Source of the DNA: Tubiluchus corallicola
Taxonomy: Eukaryota; Priapulida; Priapulimorpha; Priapulimorphida; Tubiluchidae
DNA: 33,109 nt
Reading direction: 5' to 3'
NCBI GenBank assembly: GCA_030141605.1
Contig: JAQGDQ010001596.1
Span: 1-33,109, forward strand
Shown here: piece after piece, positions 10,076 through 19,975 of the stretch
How positions within the stretch are numbered: position 1 is the first letter of the stretch
How the letters are laid out: every line of letters begins with the position of its first letter
Position numbers and translations under genes: made by a program
Notes under the pieces: model-generated
Told to the model about the DNA's origin: nothing
Database searches by the model: none
What the model saw: the letters and a program-made list of their open reading frames with translations, nothing else

Positions 10076-10375
10076 GCACACTGGGATAGTGAACCAGTGA
10101 CGTTTTAGCAGGTGGTACAAAGATCTTAAATAATTGAAGTTTTCTTTTTGCACACTGGGATGGTGAACCAGTGACGTTTTAGCAGGTGGTGCAAAGATTT
10201 TAAATTACTAAAAGTTTTCTTTTTGCACACTGGGATGGTGAACCAGTGACGTTTTAGCAGGTGGTACAAAGATCTTGAATTATTGAAGTTTTCTTTTTGC
10301 ACACTGGGATGGTGAACCAGTGACGTTTTAGCAGGTGGTACAAAGATCTTGAATTATTGAAGCTTTCTTTTTAAC
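10076..10375. repeat. Four tandem copies of a 74/75-bp unit
   Basis: The unit contains GCACACTGGGATGGTGAACC and AGTGACGTTTTAGCAGGTGG. Copies start at 10076, 10150, 10225 and 10299. The array lies about 150 bp before exon 10530. Copies differ by few bases. Confidence 0.9.
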
Positions 10376-10529
10376 TTACTCAAGTCTTTCAAACAGATGA
10401 ACATAACAAACAGAGATACTAAGTAATACTACTTTGTGTGGAAAGTCATTTTTTAAAATCGAGTTTTTTTAGCTTTTAAGTAACATATAATGCGTCTATT
10501 GTAATTTTTGGATTTTTCATTTTTACCAG

Positions 10530-10658
10530 ATTTAAATGAATGCGATTCTGATGCTCATGGATGTCATGAACGAGCTCGCTGCATCAACACTGAAGGCAGC
10601 TTTAGATGCTCGTGCAACCGCGTTGGTTACCGTGGCAACGGCATTGAGTCATGCGATG
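10530..10658 (+). CDS. cbEGF exon 3 (type A domain)
   Basis: A 43-codon exon with acceptor TTACCAG and a consensus donor GTGAGT. It starts DLNEC and has the type A signature: C-HERAR-C between C2 and C3, and a 12-residue C5-C6 loop with GYRGNG. C-I-N-T-E-G-S-F-R-C is a full calcium/hydroxylation motif. It is the first domain of the first complete A-B-C-D block (exons at 10530, 11818, 13851 and 16378). The exon is visibly richer in GC than the intron sequence around it, which supports coding function. The reading frame is closed on both sides by the splice sites, not by start or stop codons. Confidence 0.92.
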
Positions 10659-11004
10659 GTGAGTTCCTCTTGCTGTATGATTGACAGTTATGTTGCTTAT
10701 TAGGGCTGAGCATTCTCTACCATAAAGCGAATTCGAATTGAGTGTGAAAGATTTTCAAACAAGTTTTCGAACCACCAATAAAAACTGATCTTACAAAGAT
10801 CATGCTTATTGCTCGATTTTGCTCAACAGTAAAACCACCGGTAATTCGTTTAAAATTGTGCAGAGAAATCATCTTAAGTAATCTGCTAATTGCATGATGT
10901 TTCAAACATTTTGGACCAAGCACAACGTAATTAGTAGTACTACTCTCGCTGATACAGTAGCTTTCCTAAATGTATTACCACTATAAAGGCTATTACAGTT
11001 ATTG
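10659..11004. other. Intron sequence without recognised features
   Basis: No exon or named element is seen. The minus-strand open frame at 10717-10923 has no recognisable domain. Confidence 0.45.
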
Positions 11005-11480
11005 AAAATTAAAGCAAAACCGGACCCAATCTTAAACTGCAGGCCAAAACAATCTACTCTTTAAAATATTGAAAGGAAACATGCTATTTTTTCAAAAAAG
11101 ACTTACGTGAACGAATTATTACCACACAAACACAATTTCAAGTTCACGCCACTAGTTCTTTGTTGATACATGCATTTCGAAATTCGCTAGTTAGACAAGC
11201 ACTAGTCCCTGCATTTCTAAAACACGCTGCACAAAAAACAGGTGCTGTACCTCTCAGTTCGGTTGTACTAGTTTGTGACAAACTGCACACGTTCGGCAGC
11301 TCATGCGTGAGCACAGCGGTAAATATAAAAGTTGAATTTTGATTTTAAAACTTGCCTAGTTTTACTACAACACACTGAATATCTTACAGTAGTACTTCAG
11401 TTTCGCCAACACGTGCTACACGATAATGGAATACTTTTGCTGTTGAAAATCATGTTAGTTTGTGATGTCATCAACAGTTA
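11005..11480 (+). repeat. Dispersed repeat V, copy 3 (uninterrupted)
   Basis: It matches 5032-5925 in reverse and 1-112 directly. It is the reference that shows the insert at 5312-5727. A 60-codon open frame (11160-11342) has a decayed counterpart in copy 2, but no protein family is recognised. Confidence 0.68.
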
Positions 11481-11817
11481 GGCTCGTCTGCAATTAATTA
11501 AGTTTTTAATCTATTATTTAAGTATCAGAAACACTTTTGCAGTATTAGTCGTGTTAAAATGTATTCTTTTTATCGTACCTGAGAATGGGGCAGTACGTGA
11601 AAAATCATCCTGTTTTTCTTCAAAGAACCAGGGAGATAGAATTCCACCCTGTCTGACTTGCGAATAATAACATTTGCTCTCGTATCATCATTATAAGGAC
11701 CGTTTGCTGAGATCAAGATATTTCTCGGAGTCTGCAGGCATTAATATGTAACTTACTTATGTTTCCATTCATTCTTCAAGCATCTATAAACATGTTTGTT
11801 TTTTTATTTTTTCTAAG
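11481..11817. other. Intron sequence up to exon at 11818
   Basis: Apart from the T-rich acceptor region just before 11818, no feature is recognised. Confidence 0.45.
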
Positions 11818-11946
11818 ACATTGACGAATGCGATGAGACTGACGGATTATGTGACGAAGGCACCGCAGCTTGTGAAAACACAGAAGGAAGTTTCGTCTGC
11901 GAATGCAACGAAGGATTTTCACGTGTAAATTCTACAGCCTGCGAGG
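11818..11946 (+). CDS. cbEGF exon 4 (type B domain)
   Basis: A 43-codon exon with a T-rich tract ending in CTAAG as acceptor and GTAACT as donor. It opens with DIDEC and has six cysteines, with DEGTAA between C2 and C3 (type B spacing) and an 11-residue C5-C6 loop. C-E-N-T-E-G-S-F-V-C fits the calcium/hydroxylation motif. N-S-T just before C6 is an N-glycosylation sequon. The acidic face (DETDG, CDEG, CECNEG) is stronger than in its neighbours. The donor is weaker than the others at positions +5 and +6, but the sixth cysteine and the phase-1 end fix the border. Confidence 0.91.
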
Positions 11947-12186
11947 GTAACTATAACTTTTCTGTACCTTTACATGGTTATGGGAAATTCCGGTACTGCT
12001 GTGTGGATCTTTTTGTTTTCATTTAATTTAGTTTACATTTATTCTTTATTTTGAGCTGGTAGATATTGTCAACAGTGTATTTTTATACGTTTAGAAGTTA
12101 TAAGTTTATTTGTTTCCACTCTGCAGCTAACAATTATAATAAAAATACAGATAATTTCACCGAAGTAGATATAAATATAAATGCAG

Positions 12187-12281
12187 TATTATCCAGAAAT
12201 TACAAAATGCAGCATATAGATTATTATTCTGTAATGTAATTTGCACATGTATATGCTGCATTTTGTAATTTCTGGATAATA
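12187..12281. repeat. Short perfect-stem inverted repeat
   Basis: The arm ATCCAGAAATTACAAAATGC, then AGCATAT (left), is mirrored by ATATGCTGCATTTTGTAATT, then TCTGGAT (right). The arms are about 30 bp with a spacer of about 33 bp. It is probably a small hairpin element. No target duplication is evident. Confidence 0.85.
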
Positions 12282-12416
12282 TAAATAACATACATTAACA
12301 TGTTGATGATACATTAACATGTTGATTCTAATAGACTAATAAGACAATTTCGGCATGAAATGTCACTTATTAAACTGAATTAGTAGGTCAACCAATACAC
12401 CAATATAAACTTGTAA

Positions 12417-13795
12417 TAAGCCTTTTCACAGTTCCAACAATTGATGATGATCGCAGAAAGGTCAAAGGTCAAGTGTACCAGACAACGCATTTGTGTACAT
12501 TTGACAACGCCTCGCAGCCCATGCTGTTGTAATAGCAATTAAGAAAATGGACAAATACTAGCTATAGAACTTTACCTAGTTCATTTTTTCTTCTTCCCGA
12601 GCAAGATCCTGCTAGTAAATCACTCTACGCGTAGATTAATGTATAATTAAATAAAGTCCACATAAAATAACTGAAGTTACTGAATTGATGTGGAAGACAG
12701 CTTTGTTTTACCCGCATGTCACGTAATGGTTATACAGTAGGCGCCACTTAATAGACCCACTTTGGGAGACCACTTAATAGACCCACTTAATAGACTCACG
12801 TCTTTTGACCCAATTAACCGACTGAACCTGTTAACTGATGGGTGTAGTATTACAGGTATAGAAGTATCAGTCATCAGCTTACTACGCACTGCAAAGGCTT
12901 TAATGAATTTTAGAAAAGAAATAATGCCTAAATTCCTTTGTGCAGTTAAAAATTAGAAAAAAGATTTTAAAATATTAATTTATATAAGTGAATTAGCAAT
13001 AAATTAAAAAGTATACTTTTCTAAATCACAGACTTTTCTAAGTCTGTTTATTTGCAAAAATTCTTTCAAAGTTGACTGCTTCATTTTCTCGCAAAGAAGT
13101 TGGCCCACAAAGTTCTCGTAATTATAAAAACTTTGAAAACTCTGTTGTTGTGCGTGACTAAAACAGTTCTGAATCGTCTATTCACTTACATTGCCCTTAT
13201 TTGCTATATGACGTTTACTCTTGTAAATCACAAGAAATACCGGCTGATTACTGTACCTGCATCTTTGACTGTTAACTCATTAAGCCTGAAGGCGTGACTT
13301 GCAATGAGAGTGTCAAAAGGAAGTGACTAGGCAAGTGATTAAATGTTCAGCTTCCACAAATTCTTTGGGTAACAGTGGGCCAGCGAGTAACAGATACAAA
13401 GCAAAACCGCTACTCTAGTGTGTTAGCGCATGATAAACGTACCTGCTTAAAAACAAAACCGTAATTAACATGATTGTTTCTGCATGCATAATGCACAAAA
13501 GGGAAGTAAAGATGACATACAAGTAGGAAAGGCTCTTTTGGCGCATACAAATATTTTATTTTAAGTAGGTGAAGGAAAAATATTGAGTCAATTAGGCAGA
13601 GTTATTCGAGTCAATTACCGATGGTTTTTATGTATATTTGAATAGAGGCAGCCGTTCCAGGCATTTTTGAGTCTATTAACCGTGAGTCTATTAAGCGGCA
13701 GCTACTGTAGTTAAGATGCGTTGCTGTGGTACACTTAACCTTTGCCCTACAGCAACTGTGTGACTATGCACAACGAAACTGTGAAAATGTTATTA
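12417..13795 (+). mobile_element. Element W, copy 3, with nested TA-flanked transposon
   Basis: The left end AAGCCTTTTCACAGTTCCAA and right end GAAACTGTGAAAATGTT are imperfect inverted repeats. The element is split by the insertion at 12735-13707. Without that insert it is about 400 bp and collinear with copy 2, passing from GTTA to TAGTTAAGATGC. It ends just before the acceptor of exon 13851. Confidence 0.72.
12735..13707. mobile_element. 973-bp TA-flanked inverted-repeat transposon
   Basis: The left terminus CAGTAGGCGCCACTTAATAG and the right terminus (minus strand CAGTAGCTGCCGCTTAATAG) are inverted repeats, each flanked by TA. The empty site is visible in W copy 2, where GGTCATAGTTAAGATGC runs without a break. 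TA duplication and CAG ends fit Tc1/mariner-pogo elements. The short open frames inside (for example 12762-12956 and 13100-13297) do not resemble a transposase that I recognise, so it is probably non-autonomous. Confidence 0.85.
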
Positions 13796-13850
13796 TAACA
13801 GACATGATGTGCCAATGCTGAAAGCACTATTAATTCATATTGATTTTCAG

Positions 13851-13970
13851 ACATTGATGAATGTGAGGAGACGCCGTGTGACACGAACGCATTCTGTTTC
13901 AACACTCATGGCAGCTACGTTTGTCAGTGCGTACCACCTTTCTACATCGGTGACGGATTAACATGCAGTG
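13851..13970 (+). CDS. cbEGF exon 5 (type C domain)
   Basis: At 40 codons this is the shortest exon encoding a complete single domain. The acceptor is GATTTTCAG and the donor GTAAGC. The domain starts DIDEC, and its C1-C2 loop is only four residues (EETP). F-C-F-N at C3 and the P-P-F-Y-I-G-D-G loop between C5 and C6 define type C. C-F-N-T-H-G-S-Y-V-C is a good calcium/hydroxylation motif. Just upstream of the acceptor lies the end of a dispersed W element (12417-13795), which itself contains a TA-flanked insertion. The coding sequence is intact. Confidence 0.92.
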
Positions 13971-14167
13971 GTAAGCTCATGGACACAAAAATGTCATTTC
14001 TACTTTCGCAATAAGACATGTTGTCAATCAAACATTTATCAGTAAACACTTGTGTGCTTTGTTTTTCTCTCTGTGTGAATTATTATAGCAAAATTACTTG
14101 TCTTACTGTTATCTATGTCTGGTAGGTACGGGAAAGATATAATTGATGTTATTTTACCACAAAAAAG

Positions 14168-15005
14168 ATTATCACCGTCACCATTATCATCATCCAATGA
14201 ATCACACGTCCAGTGACATGATTCTGCTCACCTCCCTATGCCAGAACTCCCTGCTCGCCAATGCCCCAAGTGGATTTATTTCTAAGGATCAATGCTGAAG
14301 TGTTTAAGTCTTTCTGTGCAAAATCTAAATATGTTAACATTTGTCCTCCTGCAGGTTTTTCAGCTGGTTCTATGGCTTGTTGAAGAGCTATCTTCACTGG
14401 AATATCATCAGGTAGTCTAAGCATATGCCCAATCCATCTTAAACAGCGTCTTTTATTTTTCTTGTCCAAGGTTCTTCTTTTATTTTTTCATATAGATCGT
14501 TGTTGAAATTTTCTTTGGCCATCTGATACCCAAAATGTTTCTGTAATTTCGCCTTTGAAACACATCGATTTCAGCTTTATGATTTGCTTTTAATGTCCAG
14601 AGCTCAGAGTTAAACAGAAATACAGGTTCAACTAAGGCTGAGAATATTCTAATTTTTGTTTCTAAAGAAATCTTCCTATTCTCAAAAACTTTTGTGAGTT
14701 TTGAGTAAGCTGATAATGCCATTATCTTCCGTCTTGATATGTCGTCTTCTGTTGCCAGCAGACTACCGAGATACTTGCATCTTTGCTATGATTCATCACC
14801 GTGGCTCGTTATGTGAAACTCTTCAGTTTATTTTTGTTTATAACGAGATCCATTCTGTTCAGTTTCTCCTCTATTGAATTTTATAGTTCATCTACTTCTT
14901 CTATGTTTCTTGTAATCCATGTAAAGCACATCATCAGCATATTGCATAGGGATAATAGTTAACTTGTAAAATTGTTCCTTAATGAAAAGCATTGTGATTA
15001 AGTTT
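14168..15005 (-). pseudogene. Non-LTR retrotransposon fragment with RT remnants, copy 1
   Basis: On the minus strand the order is a Q-Y-A-D-D-V-L-Y motif (YADD codons at 14930-14941, the reverse transcriptase catalytic loop), then ALSAYSKLTKVF and T-K-I-R-I-F-S-A-L-V-E-P-V within 14480-14722, then RRCLRWIGHMLRLPDD within 14236-14469. These are the palm end, thumb and C-terminal blocks of LINE polymerases. Stops and frame changes separate the blocks and the 5' part is missing, so it is dead. It ends in a degenerate GAT-rich tail near 14170-14195. A sister copy lies at 17797-18385. Confidence 0.85.
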
Positions 15006-15090
15006 TGACGTAATAATCGTAATATATTTATGCTAGGAGTAGCCATTAACTATGTTGCATTAAAATTACACATTTTAACTGCTTAGGAAT

Positions 15091-15188
15091 TTTTCAGCCC
15101 TTTGACTGGCAAAGCAAACTATCTTTCAGCCCTTTGATTGGCAAAGCAAACTATCTTTCAGCCCTTTGATTGGCAAAGCAAACTATCT
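15091..15188. repeat. Three tandem copies of a 32-bp unit
   Basis: The unit is CAGCCCTTTGATTGGCAAAG followed by CAAACTATCTTT. Copies start at 15095, 15127 and 15159. The second and third are identical over the unit. Confidence 0.9.
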
Positions 15189-15499
15189 ATTCTGTGTAGT
15201 GGTGGCTCATGTGCAGGTACTGTGGAACTGCAGCGCCGCCTATCTTCACTTGATATTATCGATAATATTCAGTATAATAAGTCTTTCTTCTTTAGTAATT
15301 TATACTTGCATGGAACCAGAGTATGTGTGGGTAGTACTGTTTGCTTCACAGCCCAGCACCTTGCGTTCCGCTCAACGCGGTGCTTGGCTGTTGTGCGCAT
15401 GCGGCCATCCGCGCATGTCTGAGCCCAGATAGAGAAAGTACTGTCTCTCACACAGTTTGTTGTAAAATGTCACATGCTTACTGTGTATGGATCAAGCTT
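15189..15499. other. Intron sequence with GC-rich hairpin
   Basis: The stretch 15349-15390 folds as CAGCCCAGCACC against GGTGCTTGGCTG with a GCGTT/AACGC inner stem, and it is followed by a second short GC-rich palindrome near 15398-15420. The base composition stands out from the AT-rich surroundings. Overlapping short open frames here on both strands do not look coding. Confidence 0.55.
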
Positions 15500-16332
15500 G
15501 AACTGAGACAATTTAAGCTATTAGAAAACAAAAAATATTTTTTGTTTAAAATTACAATTACAAATTACAACATTAAAATTACACATGTTTGTTTCATCTT
15601 AGACAGTATTAAAACGATGGCTAAAAATTTTCTGAAGATTAACTATCTTATCATTTTTTGTAATAGATTTCAACTTTTTTACATTTTAATTGTATTTCTT
15701 CAAAAATTCAAAGCTTCAACAACTAAGCTGAGAAAAACTTTAAAATTCCCAATCATTGAAGCACACAAAGAATATTTTACTCTGCTTTTTATATTTAAAT
15801 ACATTAACAACATCAGCAAACCATTTCAGAATAACAGATTTACCTTTTTTTCCAAATCCTATTGTTAATTCCAGAACAAGCAATCTAAAACAAATTAGGA
15901 CAAATACCCACTATGGAACGAACTCTGTAATCAAGCAAGCAATTCTACTTTGGAATTCTCTACCATTACAGTTTAAACAAATCAAGTCCATATCAGCATT
16001 TAAAACAAAATTAAAATCACTAATATTAACCAGATATGAAATACCATCACACCAGTACGACAACATGCACACTAATTCAGAATTCATATACCCACGGCCA
16101 TATTAATTAAATCATAGTTTTTTTCATTTTTTGAGCATAGTTGTAAATATGTTTGATTTTATTCGTCGTTACTTTCCATTACTGCACAGTAGTTTAGAAT
16201 GCACTGACGCATTTGCCTTTAGCAGTGTAAGTTTTTATTAACTAACACTGATTGATCATCTCTGTAAAGTTTTTATCAGTGATTATAAATGTATTTTAAT
16301 GGCAAATAAAGATTATTATATATATATATATA
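15500..16332 (+). pseudogene. LINE C-terminal fragment with 3' tail
   Basis: The frame at 15756-16106 contains NSRTSNLKQIRTNTHYGTNS and AILLWNSLP, the block found at the C-terminal end of many CR1/Jockey-like reverse transcriptase proteins. The preceding part of the protein, F-I-F-K-Y-I-N-N-x-S-K-P-F, is in another frame, with the shift near the T-run at 15840-15851. The 3' end is GGCAAATAAAG followed by ATTAT and (TA)n at 16308-16333. It differs from the family at 14168 and 17797, which has a GAT-type tail. Confidence 0.8.
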
Positions 16333-16377
16333 TCTTTAAAATTACTTCAAATGCCTGTTCACTTTTTCGTGTTTAAG

Positions 16378-16503
16378 ATGTTGATGAGTGCGAAGAAAAC
16401 CGTCACGATTGTGGCGAGCGGACGACATGCCGCAACACTCCGGGTGGATACGTGTGCGACTGCATACCGGGATACATCCAGGATACACCGACCGAATGCA
16501 TCG
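16378..16503 (+). CDS. cbEGF exon 6 (type D, complete domain)
   Basis: A 42-codon exon with acceptor GTTTAAG and donor GTATGT. It begins DVDEC and keeps all six cysteines, with five residues between C2 and C3 (GERTT) and an 11-residue C5-C6 loop (IPGYIQDTPTE). It is the fourth domain of its block. The type D partners in exons 22994 and 31523 have lost C5 and C6, so this is the only complete one in the window. C-G-E-R-T-T-C fits the EGF O-fucosylation pattern C2-x4-[ST]-C3. A (TA)n tail of a retrotransposon fragment ends about 45 bp before the exon, inside the region where the branch point and polypyrimidine tract should be. Confidence 0.9.
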
Positions 16504-16644
16504 GTATGTCAACTTTTAGTTTTTTGCTCTTCACCTTTAGTAGAGGTCAGCTTAAATTCTTCAGGACTGCGCCATTCAAAACAAATCTTATAAGACCTGT
16601 GACTTTTCTGCTACTGCATGAGTACAGACATAACTAACTGATTA

Positions 16645-17513
16645 CAAATTAGGTGCTGTTCTATTCAAAAGAATCTTGGCTATGCAATCATGATATTTGC
16701 TTAAACATTTATAAGTGATTTAATTGGATAAAATTACGAAAAACAGGCCCTTTTTAGGCACTCCGACCTAGCCTATTGAGTAGTATAGTATGGTGTACAG
16801 TTACATGATCCTACACACTATTTTATTGATCGCCTGTTTGCTACAGCCCAAGCTGTTCAGTGTTCTGCTGCTATTCCAGGAAAAACCAATAGATCAGCCA
16901 ATGACAAATTAAGGTCGTTTCATCTTTTAACAAAAATTTCTCCTTAAAATAGACTAGACTTGAGTCCAAAGTGTATCAGAGCGTTGTGTCTGAATAGCTG
17001 AATTTTCTACATTAGCAGATTTCACACAAGTGATGCTGTACTTTGTTACAGTGCAAACACTTTCTCACCATCCTCCTGGTAGATTTTCATCTGTCAGCCG
17101 GCGAACACTTGATAACCAGTTGTGTTCGCCATGAGTTACTTGAGCAAAAAGTACTTCAGTGACTTGCTAGGTCTATCCTGAAGGATTTGGTCCACAGCTC
17201 CTTATTTGAATATTCGGAGCACCCTGGCTTGTGAGCCAGGGGTCCCCCATCCGCCACCCGGGGGATGCGCCCGGTAAGGGTTTACTCCCCCCTCCCCGAG
17301 AGTGCAAACACTGCAGGCTGAAAGCTTTTTTTCAATTTTTAATTTGTCTAAGGTCAGAAGATGCATTTCATATAATAAATTTGCATGAAAATCCATTGTG
17401 TGAGGAGTAGAAATGTATAAAAATGATCAAATGTAACGTAATTACTGTTTTGTAAGAGTCTTTTTTCGTGAATCCATGCAAAGTGTAGCAAACGCTTATG
17501 GTCCTGAAGGAGT
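16645..17513 (-). repeat. Dispersed repeat X, copy 2, interrupted
   Basis: Reverse-complement match to 24388-25012 along its whole length, apart from a 239-bp insert at 17062-17300. Shared words (as complements) include AAGCATTTGCTGC-like and GTTGGAGTGCC-like sequence at opposite ends. No protein is recognised. Confidence 0.75.
17062..17300. mobile_element. 239-bp insertion with 12-bp target duplication
   Basis: AGTGCAAACACT occurs at 17050-17061 and again at 17301-17312, just outside the insert. In copy 3 of repeat X the same place reads AGTGTTTGCACT once (about 24594-24605), which is the empty site in the other orientation. The insert is GC-rich at one end, with CCTGGCTTGTGAGCCAGG as a small palindrome. 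The duplication length fits an LTR-free retroelement or SINE. The family is not identified. Confidence 0.82.
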
Positions 17514-17610
17514 TACACAAAAATTTTAGCATTTTTCCAACAAACTGAATGAATTCACTGGCATGTCTTACTGAACATTTTGGTCAAACTTAATTTCCTT
17601 TTGTTCTTAG

Positions 17611-17739
17611 ATGAGAATGAATGCGTGACCGGGAACAATATTTGTCATCCGGAGGCTGAGTGCAGCAACACCGTCGGCAGCTACACGTGTGAATGCAACC
17701 GCCGCGGATTCATAGGCGATGGCGTCGAACGTTGTAGAG
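17611..17739 (+). CDS. cbEGF exon 7 (type A domain)
   Basis: A 43-codon exon with acceptor TTCTTAG and donor GTGAAT. The opening motif is DENEC, with Glu in place of the usual Val/Ile/Leu. C-HPEAE-C and the 12-residue C5-C6 loop with GFIGDG identify type A. C-S-N-T-V-G-S-Y-T-C is a full calcium/hydroxylation motif. It starts the second A-B-C-D block (17611, 18459, 19976, 22994). The following intron is the shortest between two exons (719 bp) and is mostly filled by a reverse-strand retrotransposon fragment that begins about 57 bp after the donor. Confidence 0.92.
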
Positions 17740-17796
17740 GTGAATTTACTCATTTCATTTGTTTTTCCGTCATTTTTCCACTTAATGTTTTGTAGT

Positions 17797-18385
17797 TATC
17801 ATCATCATCATCATCACCACCACACGTCCTCTGACTTTACTCCATGCTGTCCGGTCACCCTCAACCTCCCATGTCTCTGTATTTTTCATATCTAATGGTG
17901 AGTTGATAAGATCTTTTTGGATGAAATTGATGTAAGTCAGCAGCTGTCCTCCTTGTGGTTTCACTTCTTTCTGCACTGCTTTTTTGAAAGCTAATTTTAA
18001 TGAACTGTCATCTGGTGGTCGTATAACATGCCCCATCCATCTTAATCATCTCTCTTTGATTTTAATTGTGTGTCCATTCCTCTGCCTTGACTTTATTATA
18101 CAGATCCTGGTTTGATATTGTCTTTTGCCATTTTAATCCTAGAATCTTCCTGTAGTTTCTTCTTTGAAATGCATCAATTTCTGATTTGTGTTTTGATTGT
18201 CCACAATTCTGAGTTATAGAGAAACAGTTTCCACAAGTGCAGCAGAGATTCTTAATTTTGTATCTGGACTGATCCTCTTAGTTTCAAATTTTTTTGTAAA
18301 TTTGGAATATGCATTTAGTGCTAAGATTTTTCCTCTTGTTGTATCTTCATCTGTTGCTAGGAGACTGCCCAAGTATACTTACATT
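17797..18385 (-). pseudogene. Non-LTR retrotransposon fragment, copy 2
   Basis: On the minus strand the frame 17782-18036 has MGHVIRPPDDSSLKLAFKKA, then PQGGQLLTYINFIQKDLINS. These parallel GHMLRLPDDIPVKIALQQA and PAGGQMLTYLDFAQKDLNTS of the copy at 14168-15005. The 3' end is a (GAT)n tail (ATC repeats at 17798-17814 on the plus strand). It is 5'-truncated, frame-broken and fills most of the shortest inter-exon intron. Confidence 0.82.
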
Positions 18386-18458
18386 TCCTCCACGCATCAT
18401 TTGCAGTTACAGCTGCTTTTGAACGCTTGCGCTTTAACAAAGAAACGATGAATTTCAG

Positions 18459-18590
18459 ATTCAAATGAGTGCGCACTGGAATCCGACACGTGCGATCGTT
18501 CGTCCACGGAATGTGTGAACACAGTTGGCAGTTACCGTTGCAGTTGTAGTGAAGGATATCGTCGTAGCGGCAGCGAGACCAGCTGTAGCG
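18459..18590 (+). CDS. cbEGF exon 8 (type B domain)
   Basis: A 44-codon exon with acceptor ATTTCAG and donor GTGAGC. It opens with DSNEC. Six residues between C2 and C3 (DRSSTE) mark type B, and the C5-C6 loop has 12 residues, one more than most type B members (SEGYRRSGSETS). C-V-N-T-V-G-S-Y-R-C fits the calcium/hydroxylation motif. The T-V-G-S-Y core is shared with the preceding type A exon, which may reflect local gene conversion or a shared block origin. Confidence 0.92.
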
Positions 18591-18954
18591 GTGAGCCGTT
18601 TTTCTAATCTTCTCTAGTTTGATGCTAAACTGTGTTTTGCAGTGAGATTTTGAGATGGAATTTAACAGCGTTTGCTCTCCTACCATACAACAGTGTTAGT
18701 AGCATCTGTGATGCCATCTATGCAAAACATTGATAAGTTATCTAGATTAAAACAGTTATTAGGATTGGGAGTATAGTTTATACATAGAGTTGGTTAGAAT
18801 GTCGTAGTTTTTAAACTTTTGTAGCTTAACTGTTGTGAAAGAATGAAATTACGTATATGTGGTTCAGGTGCCTTACCTGTATCTATTAATGAAGCTTCAC
18901 TGATGGAAACAAAAAATGTTATTACAGGAACTAAGAGATCACTTTGATATTCAT
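18591..18954. other. Intron sequence without recognised features
   Basis: No exon or named element is seen between exon 18459 and element Y. Confidence 0.45.
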
Positions 18955-19614
18955 GTGCTTGCAAATTAAAATCATCCATAAGTTGGCATACTTGAAACTA
19001 CATTTTGATGCTTCAAGCTAGAATGACTGAAAAAAATTTGGTCAAATGTCAGTTTTTTATTGTTTTTAAAAACAAATGCTAAATATATTGGTCTTTTATA
19101 TTCTAGCATCGAGTTATGAAGAAAATGTTCAGAAAATACTAAAAATCTAATTTTGTAACTCCTTACCCAATTTTTTGGCTAGAAAGTAGTACTGCAATTG
19201 TAAAAAACTCCTATTTTTAAACTTCGGTAGTAGCTCGTGCAAGCAGCCATTTTGCTTCAGGTTTTTTCCGTTGACAAGCCCTGATCTTCATCAAGAAGAG
19301 CCATGTACTGGATTTAAACATAACTGCAACGTGTTCTTGTAAAGTCCATAACAACCAACATTTGTGCGGTTGCTAAGTGTTTTGTAGAAACGTGACAAAA
19401 ACAATGACTAACTTTAACGGAGATTTTCTCTAGGTAATATTTTTCAGTGTGCAGCCTGCACCTCAACTTCATTGTGGATTATCTCAGCTTAGAAATAACA
19501 TAGAGCGATGAACTTGGTATCAAAATTATCCTCATGAAATGGAGATTCAGGATATGTGAATAACTAGAAAAGCTTAACTGCCAACTTATGGACGATTTTG
19601 TTGTGCAAGCACAC
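18955..19614 (-). mobile_element. Dispersed element Y, copy 2
   Basis: This is the copy with the best-preserved termini. The left end is GTGCTTGCAAATTAAAATCA then TCCATAAGTTGGCA; the right end reads TGCCAACTTATGGACG to GCAAGCACAC. The body is the reverse complement of 9114-9742. At 660 bp with inverted ends and no visible transposase, it is probably a non-autonomous DNA transposon. Confidence 0.78.
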
Positions 19615-19975
19615 ATATTGTGAATATTGTTTCAAACATGTTTGTGCATTGGTTTGATTAGAATATCACAATCAAACAAGTAAATACTGCAATTTCGAAA
19701 ACACAAATCACTACACGAGCTTGTAATTTCCGGACTACTTTTGAGTAAAACTTTCTAAAAGTTTTTTCAGCGTTTTAGCATTGGACAGTGAAACTTATTC
19801 TCTCCGCTATGGTTGATTATCGATACTTTCTTTTTGTATTTAACCCTATCTTTTTCTTTATTCTGCATCTTCTTTTTCTTCTTTTTGACACTTTTTCCGA
19901 ACGTCTTGCTATAATATGTAATATGCATAACAATTTGCAAGTGGAAAATTCAAATTTTGACAAATTTATTTGTAG

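Noticed and set aside
10076-10375. Evenly spaced repeats resembling a CRISPR array
   Set aside because: The whole 74/75-bp unit repeats with no unique spacers, and this is animal DNA. It is an ordinary tandem repeat.
14236-14722. Intact reverse transcriptase gene
   Set aside because: Recognisable motifs are present, but stops and frame breaks separate them and the 5' part is absent, so it is listed as a pseudogene.
15138-15451. Overlapping open frames on both strands
   Set aside because: They run over a 32-bp tandem repeat and a GC-rich hairpin. There is no domain, and several frames are open at once, as in non-coding sequence.
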